Assembly: GCF_003444775.1 (NCBI RefSeq)
Contig: NZ_CP021084.1
Coordinates: 247,737-311,736, forward strand
Direction: 5' to 3'
Length of the DNA stretch: 64,000 nt
From: Deinococcus ficus
GTDB lineage: Bacteria; Deinococcota; Deinococci; Deinococcales; Deinococcaceae
Shown one piece after another: positions 23,349 through 32,794 of the stretch. The notes beneath the pieces are model-generated. The model was not told the DNA's origin, searched no databases, and was given only the letters and a program-made list of their open reading frames with translations. The position numbers and the translations under genes were made by a program. Positions within the stretch are counted from its first letter, which is position 1. Each line of letters begins with the position of its first letter.

Positions 23349-24749
23349 CTACAGTGCTTTTTTCAGATGCTCCAGGTTCATCAGGTAGCCAGGGCCGCCC
23401 AGGACCCCGGTCTGCCACGCCAATGGGTCGTTCTGGCCGGGCGTGGCGGCGTCGTCCAGCCGCTGAACGATCCGTGCCAGGGGGAGATCAAGGAGCGTCT
23501 CGAGCGGCACGGCCGTCGCGGCGTTGGTGACCTCCCGAGTCAAGGGAAGGCCGCTGCGCATCCAGTCCGAGACCAGGGTCATGTGCCACCGGTAGCTGCG
23601 GTGAAACGCGCCGCGCAGGTGCAGCAGCGCGTCGGCCTGGTTGTACTTCGCAGGGTCCAGGCCAGACGCCTGACGCAGGGCACGGCGCGTCTGTTCAAGC
23701 CAGCGGTCGTCATGCAGGTCCTCCGGGCCGTAGCAAAGCAGTTCATACCCCCGGGCGTCCCGGTCCTGAGCGCGTTCCCAGTAAGCGCGCGTGAGTAACC
23801 CCGCCGCCTGATCGAAACGGCGGTGCTCGATCAGGGCGGTGATGGTCGCCACGAAGAACTCGGTGGCGGCCAGGCGGGTGAAGTCCTGGCGGTCGCGGTC
23901 CACCTGGTACGAGAAGTTGTGGGTGATGAGCGTCTGAAAGAACCCGTACAGGGTCGGCTCCAGCGGGCCGTCGATGAACTGCGCTGCGGCGTCCACGACC
24001 TGGGCGAACTCCTGGAATACGGGGCGGTTGGTCTGGATCTCCTGGTCCAGCCGCGCGGTGCGGGACCCAGGCTCGCCTGGACTCATGTGGGCGAGCCCCT
24101 GGCTCAGCGCCTCCAGGTACTCCCGCAGGGCCGCGGTGGCCCGTCGGGCGCCCTGGTTGCGGGCCTCCATGCGGGCCAGCAGCGCCTTCGGTTCCGTGCC
24201 CAGGGCATGACGCGTGGCGTTGCCCTGCAGGTACTCCGGGAGGGTGGACGTGACGTTGCGCACTCGCCGGGGCTGACCCGCGGCGATCCGCAGGAGTTCC
24301 GGGTACACCTCCGTGTCCCGCGCCGGGTCCGTCATCGGCACCACCATCAGCGACTGGAACATCAGCGGCAGGCTGAACTTGTCGTGGTCGTCCGTCTCCA
24401 TGGCCACGGCGACATACCGGTGGCGTGCGGCGTCCTGGTTCCCTTTGACCTGCTCGTACACTTCAGGGGTGATGATGGCGGCCTCGGTGCCCACCCCGCC
24501 CTGGCCCGCTTCTGCCTTCTGCGTGTAGCTGCGGTCGCAGAAGCACAGGACCTTGTCGATCGAGGGATCGCGCACCATCTGCTCCATGAACCGGTAGAGG
24601 TTCGATCCAGGCTCCTGGTACCGGTCCATTTCCACCCAGACGCCGTTCCCCTCCAGGAAGTCGGCCACGGCGTTGACGCGCGTGACGGTGGTCGCGTTTC
24701 CCCAGGAGTACGAGATGAACACCTTCGGTTTGCCGTCCTCGGTCGCCAT
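23349..24749 (-). CDS. SEFIR/TIR-like domain protein, candidate defence effector or sensor
   Basis: A 466-residue protein. Residues about 9-150 match the SEFIR branch of the TIR fold: VFISYSWGN at the start, a GVWVEMDRYQEPGSNLYRFME segment, a DKVLCFCDRSYTQKAEAG strand and GGVGTEAAIIT. The remaining 310 residues are mostly helical with no motif I recognise and may sense or oligomerise. Bacterial SEFIR proteins are predicted to act in conflict systems, but no NTPase, effector or cyclase partner lies next to this gene. ATG 24749 is preceded six bases away by TCTAAT (24756-24761, minus strand), the leaderless pattern. NADase activity cannot be asserted. Confidence 0.75.
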   Translation of the reverse strand: MATEDGKPKVFISYSWGNATTVTRVNAVADFLEGNGVWVEMDRYQEPGSNLYRFMEQMVRDPSIDKVLCFCDRSYTQKAEAGQGGVGTEAAIITPEVYEQVKGNQDAARHRYVAVAMETDDHDKFSLPLMFQSLMVVPMTDPARDTEVYPELLRIAAGQPRRVRNVTSTLPEYLQGNATRHALGTEPKALLARMEARNQGARRATAALREYLEALSQGLAHMSPGEPGSRTARLDQEIQTNRPVFQEFAQVVDAAAQFIDGPLEPTLYGFFQTLITHNFSYQVDRDRQDFTRLAATEFFVATITALIEHRRFDQAAGLLTRAYWERAQDRDARGYELLCYGPEDLHDDRWLEQTRRALRQASGLDPAKYNQADALLHLRGAFHRSYRWHMTLVSDWMRSGLPLTREVTNAATAVPLETLLDLPLARIVQRLDDAATPGQNDPLAWQTGVLGGPGYLMNLEHLKKAL

Positions 24750-24755
24750 CCCGTG

Positions 24756-24761
24756 ATTAGA
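24756..24761 (-). promoter_or_regulatory. -10 box of the SEFIR gene
   Basis: TCTAAT on the minus strand ends six bases before the ATG at 24749, with no ribosome binding site, consistent with a leaderless mRNA. Confidence 0.5.
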
Positions 24762-24872
24762 CCGCACCGTGCAGCGGCCAGACGCCCAGAATCAGATCGG
24801 GCCTGAGGCGGGTCACAGACACCCTCTCTGCGGACCCCGGCTCTTTGCTGCCCGGACCCGGGCCATGTCACC

Positions 24873-25445
24873 TCAGCGTGGAGCCAGCTCGAAGGATTTG
24901 CAGATCTTCAGCGCCAGCGCGCTTGTCTTCGCGAGAAGCGACGGGCTCACGCCCCATCCGTTCACCGTGGCCGAGCAGACCAGCACGCCGTCAAAGGCCT
25001 TGCCCGCCGGGCGCGAGACTTCCAGGCCGATGTCGCCATTGCGGTAGGTGGTCGTCCTGACCGTGAAGGCCCCGTCGCGCTTCGTCACGCTCGAGCCGCC
25101 GATCACCATCGTCATGCCGGCGTTGCTCCACAGGCCCAGTTTCAGCTGAATGCCGAGATCAGGGCCGTTATCGCCTGACCGGACCCATGCCTCGCGTCCC
25201 ACGCTGCCATTCGCGTTGCGGCTCGCTTCCAATCCCTTCGGCAGCTGAACGCGGACCTTGCGCGGCCTGTCGCCGGGGTCCGGCAGGGTGAACCCCGTGG
25301 GTTTGAGGGGCGCGGCGAGGAGGGCACGCGCCGCCTGGTCCGGCCAGGACCCCGGCGCCGGCACCTGAGCGCCGCCCTGCGCTGAGACGGCACTGAGGGC
25401 GCTCAGCGTCACGGCGGTGATCAGGAGGGTCGTGGCGCGCTTCAT
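24873..25445 (-). CDS. Secreted hypothetical protein, 190 aa
   Basis: Signal peptide MKRATTLLITAVTLSALSAVSAQ with cleavage near residue 22, then a soluble domain rich in Gly, Ser, Thr and Lys. Likely exported to the cell envelope. It lies 124 bp upstream of the SEFIR gene on the same strand, but the SEFIR gene has its own promoter. No family recognised. Confidence 0.6.
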   Translation of the reverse strand: MKRATTLLITAVTLSALSAVSAQGGAQVPAPGSWPDQAARALLAAPLKPTGFTLPDPGDRPRKVRVQLPKGLEASRNANGSVGREAWVRSGDNGPDLGIQLKLGLWSNAGMTMVIGGSSVTKRDGAFTVRTTTYRNGDIGLEVSRPAGKAFDGVLVCSATVNGWGVSPSLLAKTSALALKICKSFELAPR

Positions 25446-25795
25446 TCCGTCTATGATCGCAGCCTCGGTGTCCGGATGCTGCGCACATCCGTCGCCAAGC
25501 ACGATCACACCGTCGAGGGCATCCGGGACCGTTGGCGGCCGGTCACGCTTGAGCGGGAACAGGTGTCTCCCATGCCTGACAGAGCGTGGATCGGTGCGTC
25601 AACCCTCCAGAGCCGAGCGGGAGAGCCCAGCTACACTGAGCGGCCGAGCGCTCCCTTCAGGGCGGCCAACCCACCTGACGGCATCCCCGCCTGCTGGAGC
25701 CAGAGTGCTGAGCTCAGGCCGCTTCACGGCCGGCTGCAGAGTTGCCGGATCCTCCCCAGCGCTTTCACCCACACTCAACCAAGGATGGACCGGAT
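25446..25795. other. 350-bp gene-free stretch
   Basis: Divergent upstream region between the secreted protein (minus) and the 25796 gene (plus). Several overlapping frames exist but none has a start signal or family resemblance. No repeat or palindrome stood out. Confidence 0.45.
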
Positions 25796-26188
25796 ATGAC
25801 CAATACCCCGCACCTCATTGCCCTTCAACAGCCGTCCGAGGCCGAGCTTCAGGCCGCCATCGCCACCCTCCAGAGCGGCCGTGAAATGAGTGGAGAGGAG
25901 GTGCTCGAGGCCACCTTGCCCGTCATCGGGGAAGCCTGCGCTCTGTATGAGACGGGGACGAGCCGGGAGGACGTGGTGGCGGCGCTGGTGGCGCGCGGTG
26001 TGGAGGCAGGTTCGGCACAGGTGATGACCGACAAGGCCGTCGAGATTGTGGAATCCAACCGCCAGCGGGGTCCGCACCTGGCCGCCCAGCGCCGGACGGC
26101 CAACCTCCAGTTCATCGCGGTGGTGCTGTTCATGGGCGGGCTGTTGGCGGTGAGTCTGTACCAGGTCATCCGCGCCCTGACGACCTGA
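25796..26188 (+). CDS. Hypothetical membrane-anchored protein, 130 aa
   Basis: About 95 soluble, helical residues followed by one C-terminal transmembrane helix (FIAVVLFMGGLLAVSLYQVI), a tail-anchored layout. AAGGA precedes the ATG. A terminator follows at once. No known domain. Confidence 0.6.
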   Translation: MTNTPHLIALQQPSEAELQAAIATLQSGREMSGEEVLEATLPVIGEACALYETGTSREDVVAALVARGVEAGSAQVMTDKAVEIVESNRQRGPHLAAQRRTANLQFIAVVLFMGGLLAVSLYQVIRALTT

Positions 26189-26220
26189 TCCGGCCAGGCG
26201 TTCTGCTTCTGCCCTCCTCT

Positions 26221-26248
26221 CACCCCGCTGCACGCGGGGTGCCTTTTT
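26221..26248 (+). terminator. Rho-independent terminator
   Basis: Arms CACCCCGC (26221-26228) and GCGGGGTG (26234-26241) with CC and five T residues after. It is the one member of the TTCACCC-type hairpins with a clear T tract. It ends only three bases before the ATG of the VWA gene, so it might also act in that gene's leader. Confidence 0.8.
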
Positions 26249-26251
26249 GGC

Positions 26252-28267
26252 ATGTATCTCCATTCCGTCGCGCTGCCCACCCCCGCCGCCTCACTGCCCG
26301 GCCACAAGCATGTGCTGCTCCTGATCGACGTGTCGTGCTCGATGACCAGTGAACTGCCTGGGCTTACCGCTGACCTGCACCGGCACCTGCTCGAACACCT
26401 GTGTCCGGGTGACGAACTCAGCGTCGTGTGGTTCTCCGGGCGCGGGGAGTGCGGCGCGGTCCTCGCGCACGAGACGGTCACCACGCTGGCCGAGTCCCAG
26501 CGCGTGGCGGACCTGATCGGGCGGTGGCTGGTGCCGGTGGGATCCACCCGCTTCACGGACGCCCTGAACCACGGCGCGGCCCTCGCGGCCCGGCCCACCT
26601 CGGCCGTCTTCATGACCGACGGGCAGGACACCCAGAATGACCGCTCGAGCATTCTGCAAGCCGCGCAGGAGCTCGCCCTGCACGTCCGTGACGCCCATGG
26701 CGTCGAGTACGGCGATCACACCGACCGCCGCACGTTGAGTGAGCTGGCCGGCATGCTCGGTGCCGCCCCGCGCCTCGTGCAGAGCGCCGCGGTGGACCAG
26801 GACGTCACGGGCCAGGTGTTGGGCCTGCCCGCGCCTGCCGAGAAGACCGCGTTCGACGTCCTCCGGGATGACCCGGTCATCATCGTTCAGGCGGAGGCGG
26901 GCCAGGTGATGCTGCCGGAAGGCACGGCGCAGGTGCGCCCCTTCACCGGTCTGCCCGGTCCGGATGACGTCGGCGGGAAGCCGGAAGGGGCGTTTCAGGA
27001 CGCGTTGTACGTTCAGCTGCTGCGTGCGGCCCGCACCCTCGACGGTCCGGAAATCGAGCGCACCCTGCGGCGGCTCGGCGACCGGGCCCTGATTCAGCTG
27101 ACGGGCGGGCTGTACGGCAAGCAGCGGTTCGGGCAGTTCGAAGCGGTGGTCGAGGAGATGTGCACGAGGCCGGAGCGGCGCTACCCGCTCGGCTACGACG
27201 CCGCGGCCCTGCCGGACGAGTCGCAGCCGACCGTCACGGAAGTGCTGACGCTGCTCAGTGACGGCGGGAGTGAGCTGCTGACAAGGCACCCGGCGTTCCA
27301 GTACCGCCGGGTCAGCCGGGGGACGGCGCCGGACCCTGACCCGGCCGTGACCTGGCGTGGCACCGGCGAGCCGCGCATCACGGGTCTCGTCTCCCACGCC
27401 CGGCGGCCGAACCTCTCCCTGCAGGTCACGACGCCCGGCACCGCGCAGCTGCGCCGCCCCCCGCAGGCGTTGGCCGCCCTGCTGCCGGACACCCTGGACG
27501 TCCCCCGCGTGCAGACCTACACCGTGCTTCACTCGGGAATCCTCCACCTCTCCACCCTGCCGGTCCGGCCGTCCCCGGTCGCCCTGACGCAGCTGAAGGC
27601 CTGGGGGCTCGCGCCCGAACACACTGCGCCTGGCGAGGCGGTCTGCGTGGAGCTCGGCCGCCTGCCGCTGGTCCGGCGGAGCGAGGTGCAGCGCGTGCGC
27701 GCGGCGGATTTCGCCCGGCGAACGGTGCAGCTCGAGCGGCACAAGGCGGTCGTCAAGGTTCTGAGGGAAGCCTACGCCGTGCACTTCCCGCCCCGCAGCA
27801 GTGCAATGCTGGCCGGCACGTACGGCGCGGACGCCGCGGCCTGGCTGCGTGAGCAGGGCGTGACGGACCGCGGCTTCAGCCCGCGCGGCCCACTGCAGCC
27901 CGGGCGGGATGACGTGCCGGTCGTCGAACTCGAGGTGGCGATCAAGGGCGTGTCCAGCCTGCCCAAAACCAGCGACGTGCTGGCCAGGATCGCGGCGGGC
28001 AAGGCCCTCACGACCCGTGAACGGCTGATCCAGGCCGCTCTGGCGCAGGTCCCGGTGGATCCGGCCGAGCTGCCCGGCGCGCTGGACCGGCATCTCCAGC
28101 ACGTGCGGGAGGCTGAAGTCGACCTGCGCCGTGACCTGATGGCCCTGCTGGTCGGGCAGACCTGGTTTGCGGACCTGGCCCCGGACGAGACGGAAGTGAC
28201 GGTGACGGAGGGGGGCGAGCCCTTCACGGTGCGCCTCGGGACCCGTGAGCTGACCGAGGGCGTCTGA
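26252..28267 (+). CDS. VWA domain protein, 671 aa
   Basis: An N-terminal von Willebrand A domain (about residues 18-180) with a metal-ion-dependent adhesion site: DVSCS near residue 26, a threonine in STRFTDAL and an aspartate in FMTDGQD. The other 480 residues are mostly alpha/beta without membrane segments or a catalytic motif I know. No signal peptide, so probably cytosolic; such proteins usually act as metal-dependent protein-binding hubs. No MoxR-type AAA partner is adjacent. The gene ends 70 bp before ddrO. The start lacks a ribosome binding site and follows a terminator immediately, so it is not certain. Confidence 0.7.
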   Translation: MYLHSVALPTPAASLPGHKHVLLLIDVSCSMTSELPGLTADLHRHLLEHLCPGDELSVVWFSGRGECGAVLAHETVTTLAESQRVADLIGRWLVPVGSTRFTDALNHGAALAARPTSAVFMTDGQDTQNDRSSILQAAQELALHVRDAHGVEYGDHTDRRTLSELAGMLGAAPRLVQSAAVDQDVTGQVLGLPAPAEKTAFDVLRDDPVIIVQAEAGQVMLPEGTAQVRPFTGLPGPDDVGGKPEGAFQDALYVQLLRAARTLDGPEIERTLRRLGDRALIQLTGGLYGKQRFGQFEAVVEEMCTRPERRYPLGYDAAALPDESQPTVTEVLTLLSDGGSELLTRHPAFQYRRVSRGTAPDPDPAVTWRGTGEPRITGLVSHARRPNLSLQVTTPGTAQLRRPPQALAALLPDTLDVPRVQTYTVLHSGILHLSTLPVRPSPVALTQLKAWGLAPEHTAPGEAVCVELGRLPLVRRSEVQRVRAADFARRTVQLERHKAVVKVLREAYAVHFPPRSSAMLAGTYGADAAAWLREQGVTDRGFSPRGPLQPGRDDVPVVELEVAIKGVSSLPKTSDVLARIAAGKALTTRERLIQAALAQVPVDPAELPGALDRHLQHVREAEVDLRRDLMALLVGQTWFADLAPDETEVTVTEGGEPFTVRLGTRELTEGV

Positions 28268-28313
28268 CGTGGCTCCGCTGCCGGGCGCCGGTGAACCGCC
28301 GATCGAGCGGCCC

Positions 28314-28319
28314 TATACT
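28314..28319 (+). promoter_or_regulatory. -10 box of ddrO
   Basis: TATACT lies 18 bases before the ATG at 28338, and GTGAAC at 28291-28296 is a weak -35 match at 17 bp. Unlike most genes here this one has a leader with a strong GGAGG site. I did not find the RDRM palindrome (TTATGTCATTGACATAA-like) near it. Confidence 0.5.
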
Positions 28320-28337
28320 AATTTCGAGGAGGAGAAT

Positions 28338-28727
<390 letters not shown>

Positions 28728-28771
28728 CCTGGAGCGGGGCCGCCCACGACCAGGGTGCACTGCAGGGGCGC

Positions 28772-29173
28772 TCACCCAATGTTCTCCGCCTCGAAATTCG
28801 ACAGGTACGCCAGGCAGAGCGCTTGAAACAGTGACGGCGCCTTGACTTCCCGGGGGCTGTGCGGCGTCCCGTTCGGTTTCCAGACCCGGGCGAAGAACCG
28901 CTTCCCGTGCGGGGTCTCCTCCTCCCAGACGAGGGTGCGCATGCCCTGCTCCGCCGCGACTCTCATCAGGCCGTAGACCAGTCCAGACTCTTCGAGGGGG
29001 TCGTTGTCCTCGCTGGTCTCGCTTTTCATGATCTGAGTCACCGTGACGCCCCCCGAGTAGAGCAAGGTAAAGGGAGAGTCGTCCTGGACGACACCACCGG
29101 TTGTCATCGTCGGCCACACGAAGTGGTCCGGATCCACCCTGATCAGTCGGTTCAGCAGCTGCATGACGTCCAT
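28772..29173 (-). CDS. Hypothetical protein, 133 aa
   Basis: A small soluble protein with no recognised family. ATG 29173 is chosen because TATAGT (29181-29186, minus strand) lies seven bases upstream, the leaderless pattern; an open frame runs 27 codons further upstream. Base composition is lower in GC than its neighbours, and the inverted-repeat element begins 115 bp upstream. Confidence 0.5.
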   Translation of the reverse strand: MDVMQLLNRLIRVDPDHFVWPTMTTGGVVQDDSPFTLLYSGGVTVTQIMKSETSEDNDPLEESGLVYGLMRVAAEQGMRTLVWEEETPHGKRFFARVWKPNGTPHSPREVKAPSLFQALCLAYLSNFEAENIG

Positions 29174-29287
29174 GGCGCCCACTATAGGAAGGGTCACACA
29201 GCCAGCGGAAACGACGAGGAACAAAAGTTGGGGACGCCGTGCTGCGTCCCCCACCCCTGCAGTTCTGCGTGCCGGTGCGGCTCAGTC

Positions 29288-29969
29288 CTAGCACGACTTA
29301 AACACGTACGTTTCGACACACCAGTGCCGAGGCCCGATGTACAGCGCGGATCGCGAACTGTCGCAGGTACCCTGAAGCATGACGAATGAGCGCGTCCTCC
29401 TGCAGGCGTTTGCAGGGCGCTGCACGGGCTGGTCCTACGACCTTGTGCAGGTGGATGACAGGGGGATCGCCGCCTCCCGTTCCACTCCTCAAGGGGTTCA
29501 AACCCTGGACCTTAGCCTCACCTGGAAACGCAGAAGCTGGCGCGTCCACCTCACGGCAACAACCGCCTTCTTCCTTCCTGACGAAGACCCCAGCGAGGGG
29601 ATGGAACGCAGCACCATGCGGTTCCGGACACTTCCGTCCATGCTCGACCCTCGGTGGCCGAACGAATGGCAATACCTCCAGGGAACGAATCCCGAACCCC
29701 TGGTGCATACCCTCGGCGAGGTCTACGAGCAGACCCTCGAGCCCCATCTGAGGGTGGTTTCATCGCTGACAGGGTTGGTCCGCTTCATGCTGGAGGACTA
29801 CCAGCCAGGCATGTTTCTCGAGCCGCGGGCAAGCTGGTCGTTCGATCGGGCCCTCAAACTGGCACAGCTTCTTGAGCCTGGAGCGCACGAAGGGGTACAA
29901 GTGGCGTTAAGGGCACGTGCGCAGGCGTTGGAAATCAACCCTTGGGACAATGTGTTTAAGTCGTGCTAG
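29288..29969. mobile_element. 682-bp cassette bounded by perfect 18-bp inverted repeats
   Basis: CTAGCACGACTTAAACAC at 29288-29305 is exactly inverted at 29952-29969. The arms contain TA next to the ends, as with IS630/Tc1-type insertion at TA. Inside is a single 196-codon gene that is not a recognisable transposase and whose stop codon lies in the right arm. It may be a non-autonomous, MITE-like passenger element or the remains of a larger one. The arms do not match the ends of the IS630 copy at 53903-54950. Confidence 0.5.
29379..29969 (+). CDS. Hypothetical protein inside the inverted-repeat cassette
   Basis: A 196-residue soluble protein with many Trp, Arg and Leu residues (TWKRRSWRVHLT, PRWPNEWQYLQG); no family recognised and no transposase DDE or HUH motif. 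TACCCT (29368-29373) lies five bases before the ATG. The last codons and TAG are part of the right inverted repeat. Codon composition is less GC-rich than surrounding genes, suggesting separate origin. Confidence 0.55.
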   Translation: MTNERVLLQAFAGRCTGWSYDLVQVDDRGIAASRSTPQGVQTLDLSLTWKRRSWRVHLTATTAFFLPDEDPSEGMERSTMRFRTLPSMLDPRWPNEWQYLQGTNPEPLVHTLGEVYEQTLEPHLRVVSSLTGLVRFMLEDYQPGMFLEPRASWSFDRALKLAQLLEPGAHEGVQVALRARAQALEINPWDNVFKSC

Positions 29970-30238
29970 AGCGTGTGCTCACGGACGTCCGGCTCCTCAG
30001 GAAGAAGACGCCGCGCAGGCGCACACCAACCCACGAGCGCATCCAGGACGTTGTCCCTGAGTAGATCCTGTTCTGACTCAGGAAGCTTCCTCACCTTGCC
30101 CTCTAACAGCGCATTAAACTCTCGGTACAGTTGCTGCTTTGTCCAGCCTTCGGTGTGGAGTTCCCCTACCAAACTGCGGAGCGCTTCGCCCGGATTCTCC
30201 TTGCGGAGTGACTGCTGAACCCGCACAGTCAGTTGCAT
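29966..30238 (-). CDS. Hypothetical protein, 90 aa
   Basis: A small helical, charged protein (VQQSLRKENPGEALRSLVGEL, EFNALLEGKVRKLPESEQDLLRDNVLDALVGW). ATG 30238 follows TATGCT (30245-30250, minus strand) by six bases. Its stop codon uses CTA inside the right inverted-repeat arm, so its original 3' end may have been replaced when the cassette inserted. No family recognised. Confidence 0.5.
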   Translation of the reverse strand: MQLTVRVQQSLRKENPGEALRSLVGELHTEGWTKQQLYREFNALLEGKVRKLPESEQDLLRDNVLDALVGWCAPARRLLPEEPDVREHTL

Positions 30239-30270
30239 TTCTCAAGCATAGCGGGCCTACCTTCAGCGCC

Positions 30271-30340
30271 ATGTTGCATCGGCATGACCTGACTGACGTC
30301 CAGTGGATCGCCGTCCAGCCGCACCTGCCCACATCGTTCC
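30271..30340 (+). pseudogene. IS5-like transposase N-terminal fragment
   Basis: From ATG 30271 the frame reads MLHRHDLTDVQWIAVQPHLP, the usual opening of IS5-family transposases, then loses similarity within about 22 codons and stops at 30378. The rest of the element is missing. It abuts a truncated secreted-protein gene on the other strand. The right boundary is approximate. Confidence 0.6.
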
Positions 30341-30577
30341 TTCCCGGATCACGCCCGTGGAGTCGGACGTGTAGGTGAGTTTCACGTCCGTACCGCGCAT
30401 CTGGAAGGTCCGGATGCGCACGGTGCCGAACTCCCGGTACTCCACCCGGGAGCTGAGCAGTGTGCACTGCGTCCGGCCGCACAGTGGCGCGGTGGTGTCG
30501 GTGATCGGCTTGCCCAGGAACCTAGCGGCCTGCGCCGAGCATCCCAGCAGCGCCGCCACGACGATGACGTGTTTCAT
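30340..30577 (-). pseudogene. Truncated secreted-protein gene
   Basis: ATG 30577 begins a signal peptide (MKHVIVVAALLGCSAQAA) followed by a PLCGRTQCTLL segment related to the intact secreted protein at 3692-4183 (PLCRTYTCTLL). Similarity runs about 70-80 residues, then the frame enters the IS5-like fragment and continues to a stop at 30263 with unrelated residues. The 3' half of the gene is gone, apparently through insertion and later loss of most of the IS. Confidence 0.6.
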
Positions 30578-30780
30578 CCCGGCATGCTGCGCCGCGGGTC
30601 GGACCGCCCGAGGGGCAAACTCGGCAGCGTGCGCCCACCCGCACGACACACTTGGGGGAAACGGTCTCGGTCCGGCCGATCCGGCCGTCGTGGACCGGAA
30701 CCACCCGCGAGCGATGCAGGATGAAGGTCACGCCCCGCGCCCTGGCGCCAGCCCCCTTCCCTCCGCCTCCGAGGTCGCCT

Positions 30781-31362
30781 ATGCCCGACAACGAACACGA
30801 GATTTCCGCGGTGATTCAGGTGGCGAGCCGCGCGCCGGAACTCCGGGGGCTGGTCACCTCGGCCGTTCCCCTGGTGTTCTTCTGCGGCCTGGTCACGGCC
30901 CTCAGTGTCTGGTTGAGTGTCAGCGCCGATCCCCAGCGGATTCTGCTGCTGTGCTTCCTGGCGCTGCTGAGTGTCATGGGGAGCGCCCTGCTGGTCCTGA
31001 GCAGTTTGCGCCCGGGACGGGCCCAGGCGCCGGCCCGGGAGTGGCGGCGGGCGGAGGGGTTCGCGCAGCGGCTCCTGCACCGGCACGGCTGGACGCGAGG
31101 TGACCTGACCGCGGCGCAGGTGAGGCTGGACGCTCAGCGCCCTCCGTTCAGTCCCCAGGTGCCTGTGTGGGCCTGCCCGCTGGCGGGCCTGGTGGGCAGC
31201 CTGGAGTCCCCGCTGCTCGGCGGCGCTCTGGCGGGCGTGGCCGGCCTGTGCACCCTGTGGGGCCTCCGGCAGGTCCTGTGGCATGAACGCCGGCAGCAGG
31301 AGTCCAGGCTGCTGCGGACCCTGCTGCTGCTGCGCGAGCCGGCCGCCCGGGAGCGCCCGTGA
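30781..31362 (+). CDS. Hypothetical membrane protein, 193 aa
   Basis: Two hydrophobic helices near residues 28-80 and a second hydrophobic pair near 135-165, separated by a soluble, arginine-rich loop. The C-terminus is a charged helix. GAGGT precedes the ATG. The last codon overlaps the next gene (GTGA), so the two are translationally coupled and probably work together in the membrane. Confidence 0.6.
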   Translation: MPDNEHEISAVIQVASRAPELRGLVTSAVPLVFFCGLVTALSVWLSVSADPQRILLLCFLALLSVMGSALLVLSSLRPGRAQAPAREWRRAEGFAQRLLHRHGWTRGDLTAAQVRLDAQRPPFSPQVPVWACPLAGLVGSLESPLLGGALAGVAGLCTLWGLRQVLWHERRQQESRLLRTLLLLREPAARERP

Positions 31363-32006
31363 CCTTCGGCCGGTTGAGCAGGCTCTGGCAGGACCTGCGC
31401 CGCCCGCTCCCGCCGCCCGAGCGGGTGATGCTCGGCGAACGGACCGGACTGACCTGCAGGGAGCTGCGCGAGCAGGTGCTCGTGATCGGCACGCCGGAAC
31501 AGACGCGTCAGGGCGCCGGGGGGCTGTTGCAGGCCTGCGTGCCGCACGGCATGACGGCACTGGCGCTGACCGGTCCCGGCGACGCTTTCCCGCCCGGAGT
31601 GGACAGCGGGAGCGACGTGCACCGCGTGACCAGCGCGGCCGAGGCTGACCAGGCCGTGCACGCCCTGTTCGAATGGAGTCAGGCCCGGAGCAGCCGGTAC
31701 ACTCCGGACGTCTGGCCGTTCATGCTGCTCGTGACGCCCGGCCTGCCGAGCGAGGTGCTGGACGTGGTGCTGCACTGGATCCCGGCGCTCCGAGGGCACA
31801 ACTTCGCGGTGATCGTCTGCCTGTCGCCCGAGCAGGTGCAGCCTGGAATGCGCTGGCTGTTCGGCAACGTGATGTGCTGGGCGGACGGGTTCAGCGCGGC
31901 GCGCGGGTTACGCCCCACCGACCTGGCCCCGCCCGGGCCGGGCGAGGCCGCGCTCCTGACGTCGAGGGCGGGCGGGGCTCACCTGACCCTGCGGCCGGGC
32001 CGCTGA
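31359..32006 (+). CDS. Hypothetical protein, possible degenerate P-loop ATPase
   Basis: A 215-residue protein with strand-loop-helix order LREQVLVIGTPEQTRQGAGGLLQACV like the P-loop of FtsK/VirD4-type ATPases but lacking GKT/S, then FMLLVTPGLPSEVLDVVL and FAVIVCLSPEQVQPG that resemble later strands of such folds. If related, it has lost nucleotide binding. GTG start overlaps the stop of the upstream four-helix membrane protein. The relationship is speculative. Confidence 0.45.
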   Translation: MTFGRLSRLWQDLRRPLPPPERVMLGERTGLTCRELREQVLVIGTPEQTRQGAGGLLQACVPHGMTALALTGPGDAFPPGVDSGSDVHRVTSAAEADQAVHALFEWSQARSSRYTPDVWPFMLLVTPGLPSEVLDVVLHWIPALRGHNFAVIVCLSPEQVQPGMRWLFGNVMCWADGFSAARGLRPTDLAPPGPGEAALLTSRAGGAHLTLRPGR

Positions 32007-32167
32007 GGAGGGGGGCCGGCGACGCGGCCTGAACCGGGCACGGGCGCCCCGCCGGCCGTTCTTGACCCGCTCCTGGCGGCTGAGGTCCGGTGGGGCGCCA
32101 CGTCATCCAGGCTGCCCGCCGCCAGGGGTCCGCCGAAGGGACAGGGGTGGGTGTTTGGGGCAGGTCC

Positions 32168-32794
32168 CTAGCCGAGGGGCGCTTTTTCCAGCCAGGCGTG
32201 CAGGTCGTTCTCGGTGTGACAGGCCTTAACCACCCAGGTGCCCACGCGCGTGAAGCCCCGCAGGTTCGCCACCGGGTCCGGACACGCCCCCGCGACCGCG
32301 TCTTTCATGGCGATGAACGCCAGGTCGGGATTGGCGTCCACGCTGCTGGCGATCACCCGCTTGAGGGTGGCCTCTTCAAGCTTGCCGCGCAGTTCAGGGA
32401 AGACCGCCTTACCGTTGGGGTCCTGCACTTCACCCGTGTACCCCGGCGCGTCGAACTGCCAGGCGGTGGCCGTGGGGTTCCGGCGCTCGAAGGTGAACAT
32501 CAGCTGCGTGATCTCGCCTTCATCGACGATCGTGCCGAGCGCCCAGGTGGCCGCGCCGCCAAACTCGTACTGGTGGTACTCGCCGCCTTCATTCATCGAC
32601 CAGTGCGTGTAGTCGCGCAGGCCGTAGCGCAGGGTCTGGGCCGCCAATTCCGGCTTGTTCAGGACGGCGACGTTGCTCACGGGCACCTTGAAGCCCACCT
32701 GGCCGCCTTCTTGAGGTGCCGAGCGGGTGTAGAGCGCCCACAGGCCAATCAGCGAGGCGGGCAGCGCGAGAAGAAGCAGGGGGGAGGCTCGCAT
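32168..32794 (-). CDS. Secreted or membrane-anchored hypothetical protein, 208 aa
   Basis: An N-terminal hydrophobic segment (SPLLLLALPASLIGLWALY) acts as signal or anchor, then a soluble domain of about 185 residues with two cysteines (GACPDP, KACHTE). TACCAT (32801-32806, minus strand) lies six bases before the ATG, so it is probably leaderless. No family recognised. Confidence 0.6.
   Translation of the reverse strand: MRASPLLLLALPASLIGLWALYTRSAPQEGGQVGFKVPVSNVAVLNKPELAAQTLRYGLRDYTHWSMNEGGEYHQYEFGGAATWALGTIVDEGEITQLMFTFERRNPTATAWQFDAPGYTGEVQDPNGKAVFPELRGKLEEATLKRVIASSVDANPDLAFIAMKDAVAGACPDPVANLRGFTRVGTWVVKACHTENDLHAWLEKAPLG

Noticed and set aside
26291..28102. 603-codon minus-strand frame opposite the VWA gene
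   Set aside because: Antisense shadow; the plus strand has a MIDAS motif and normal coding bias.
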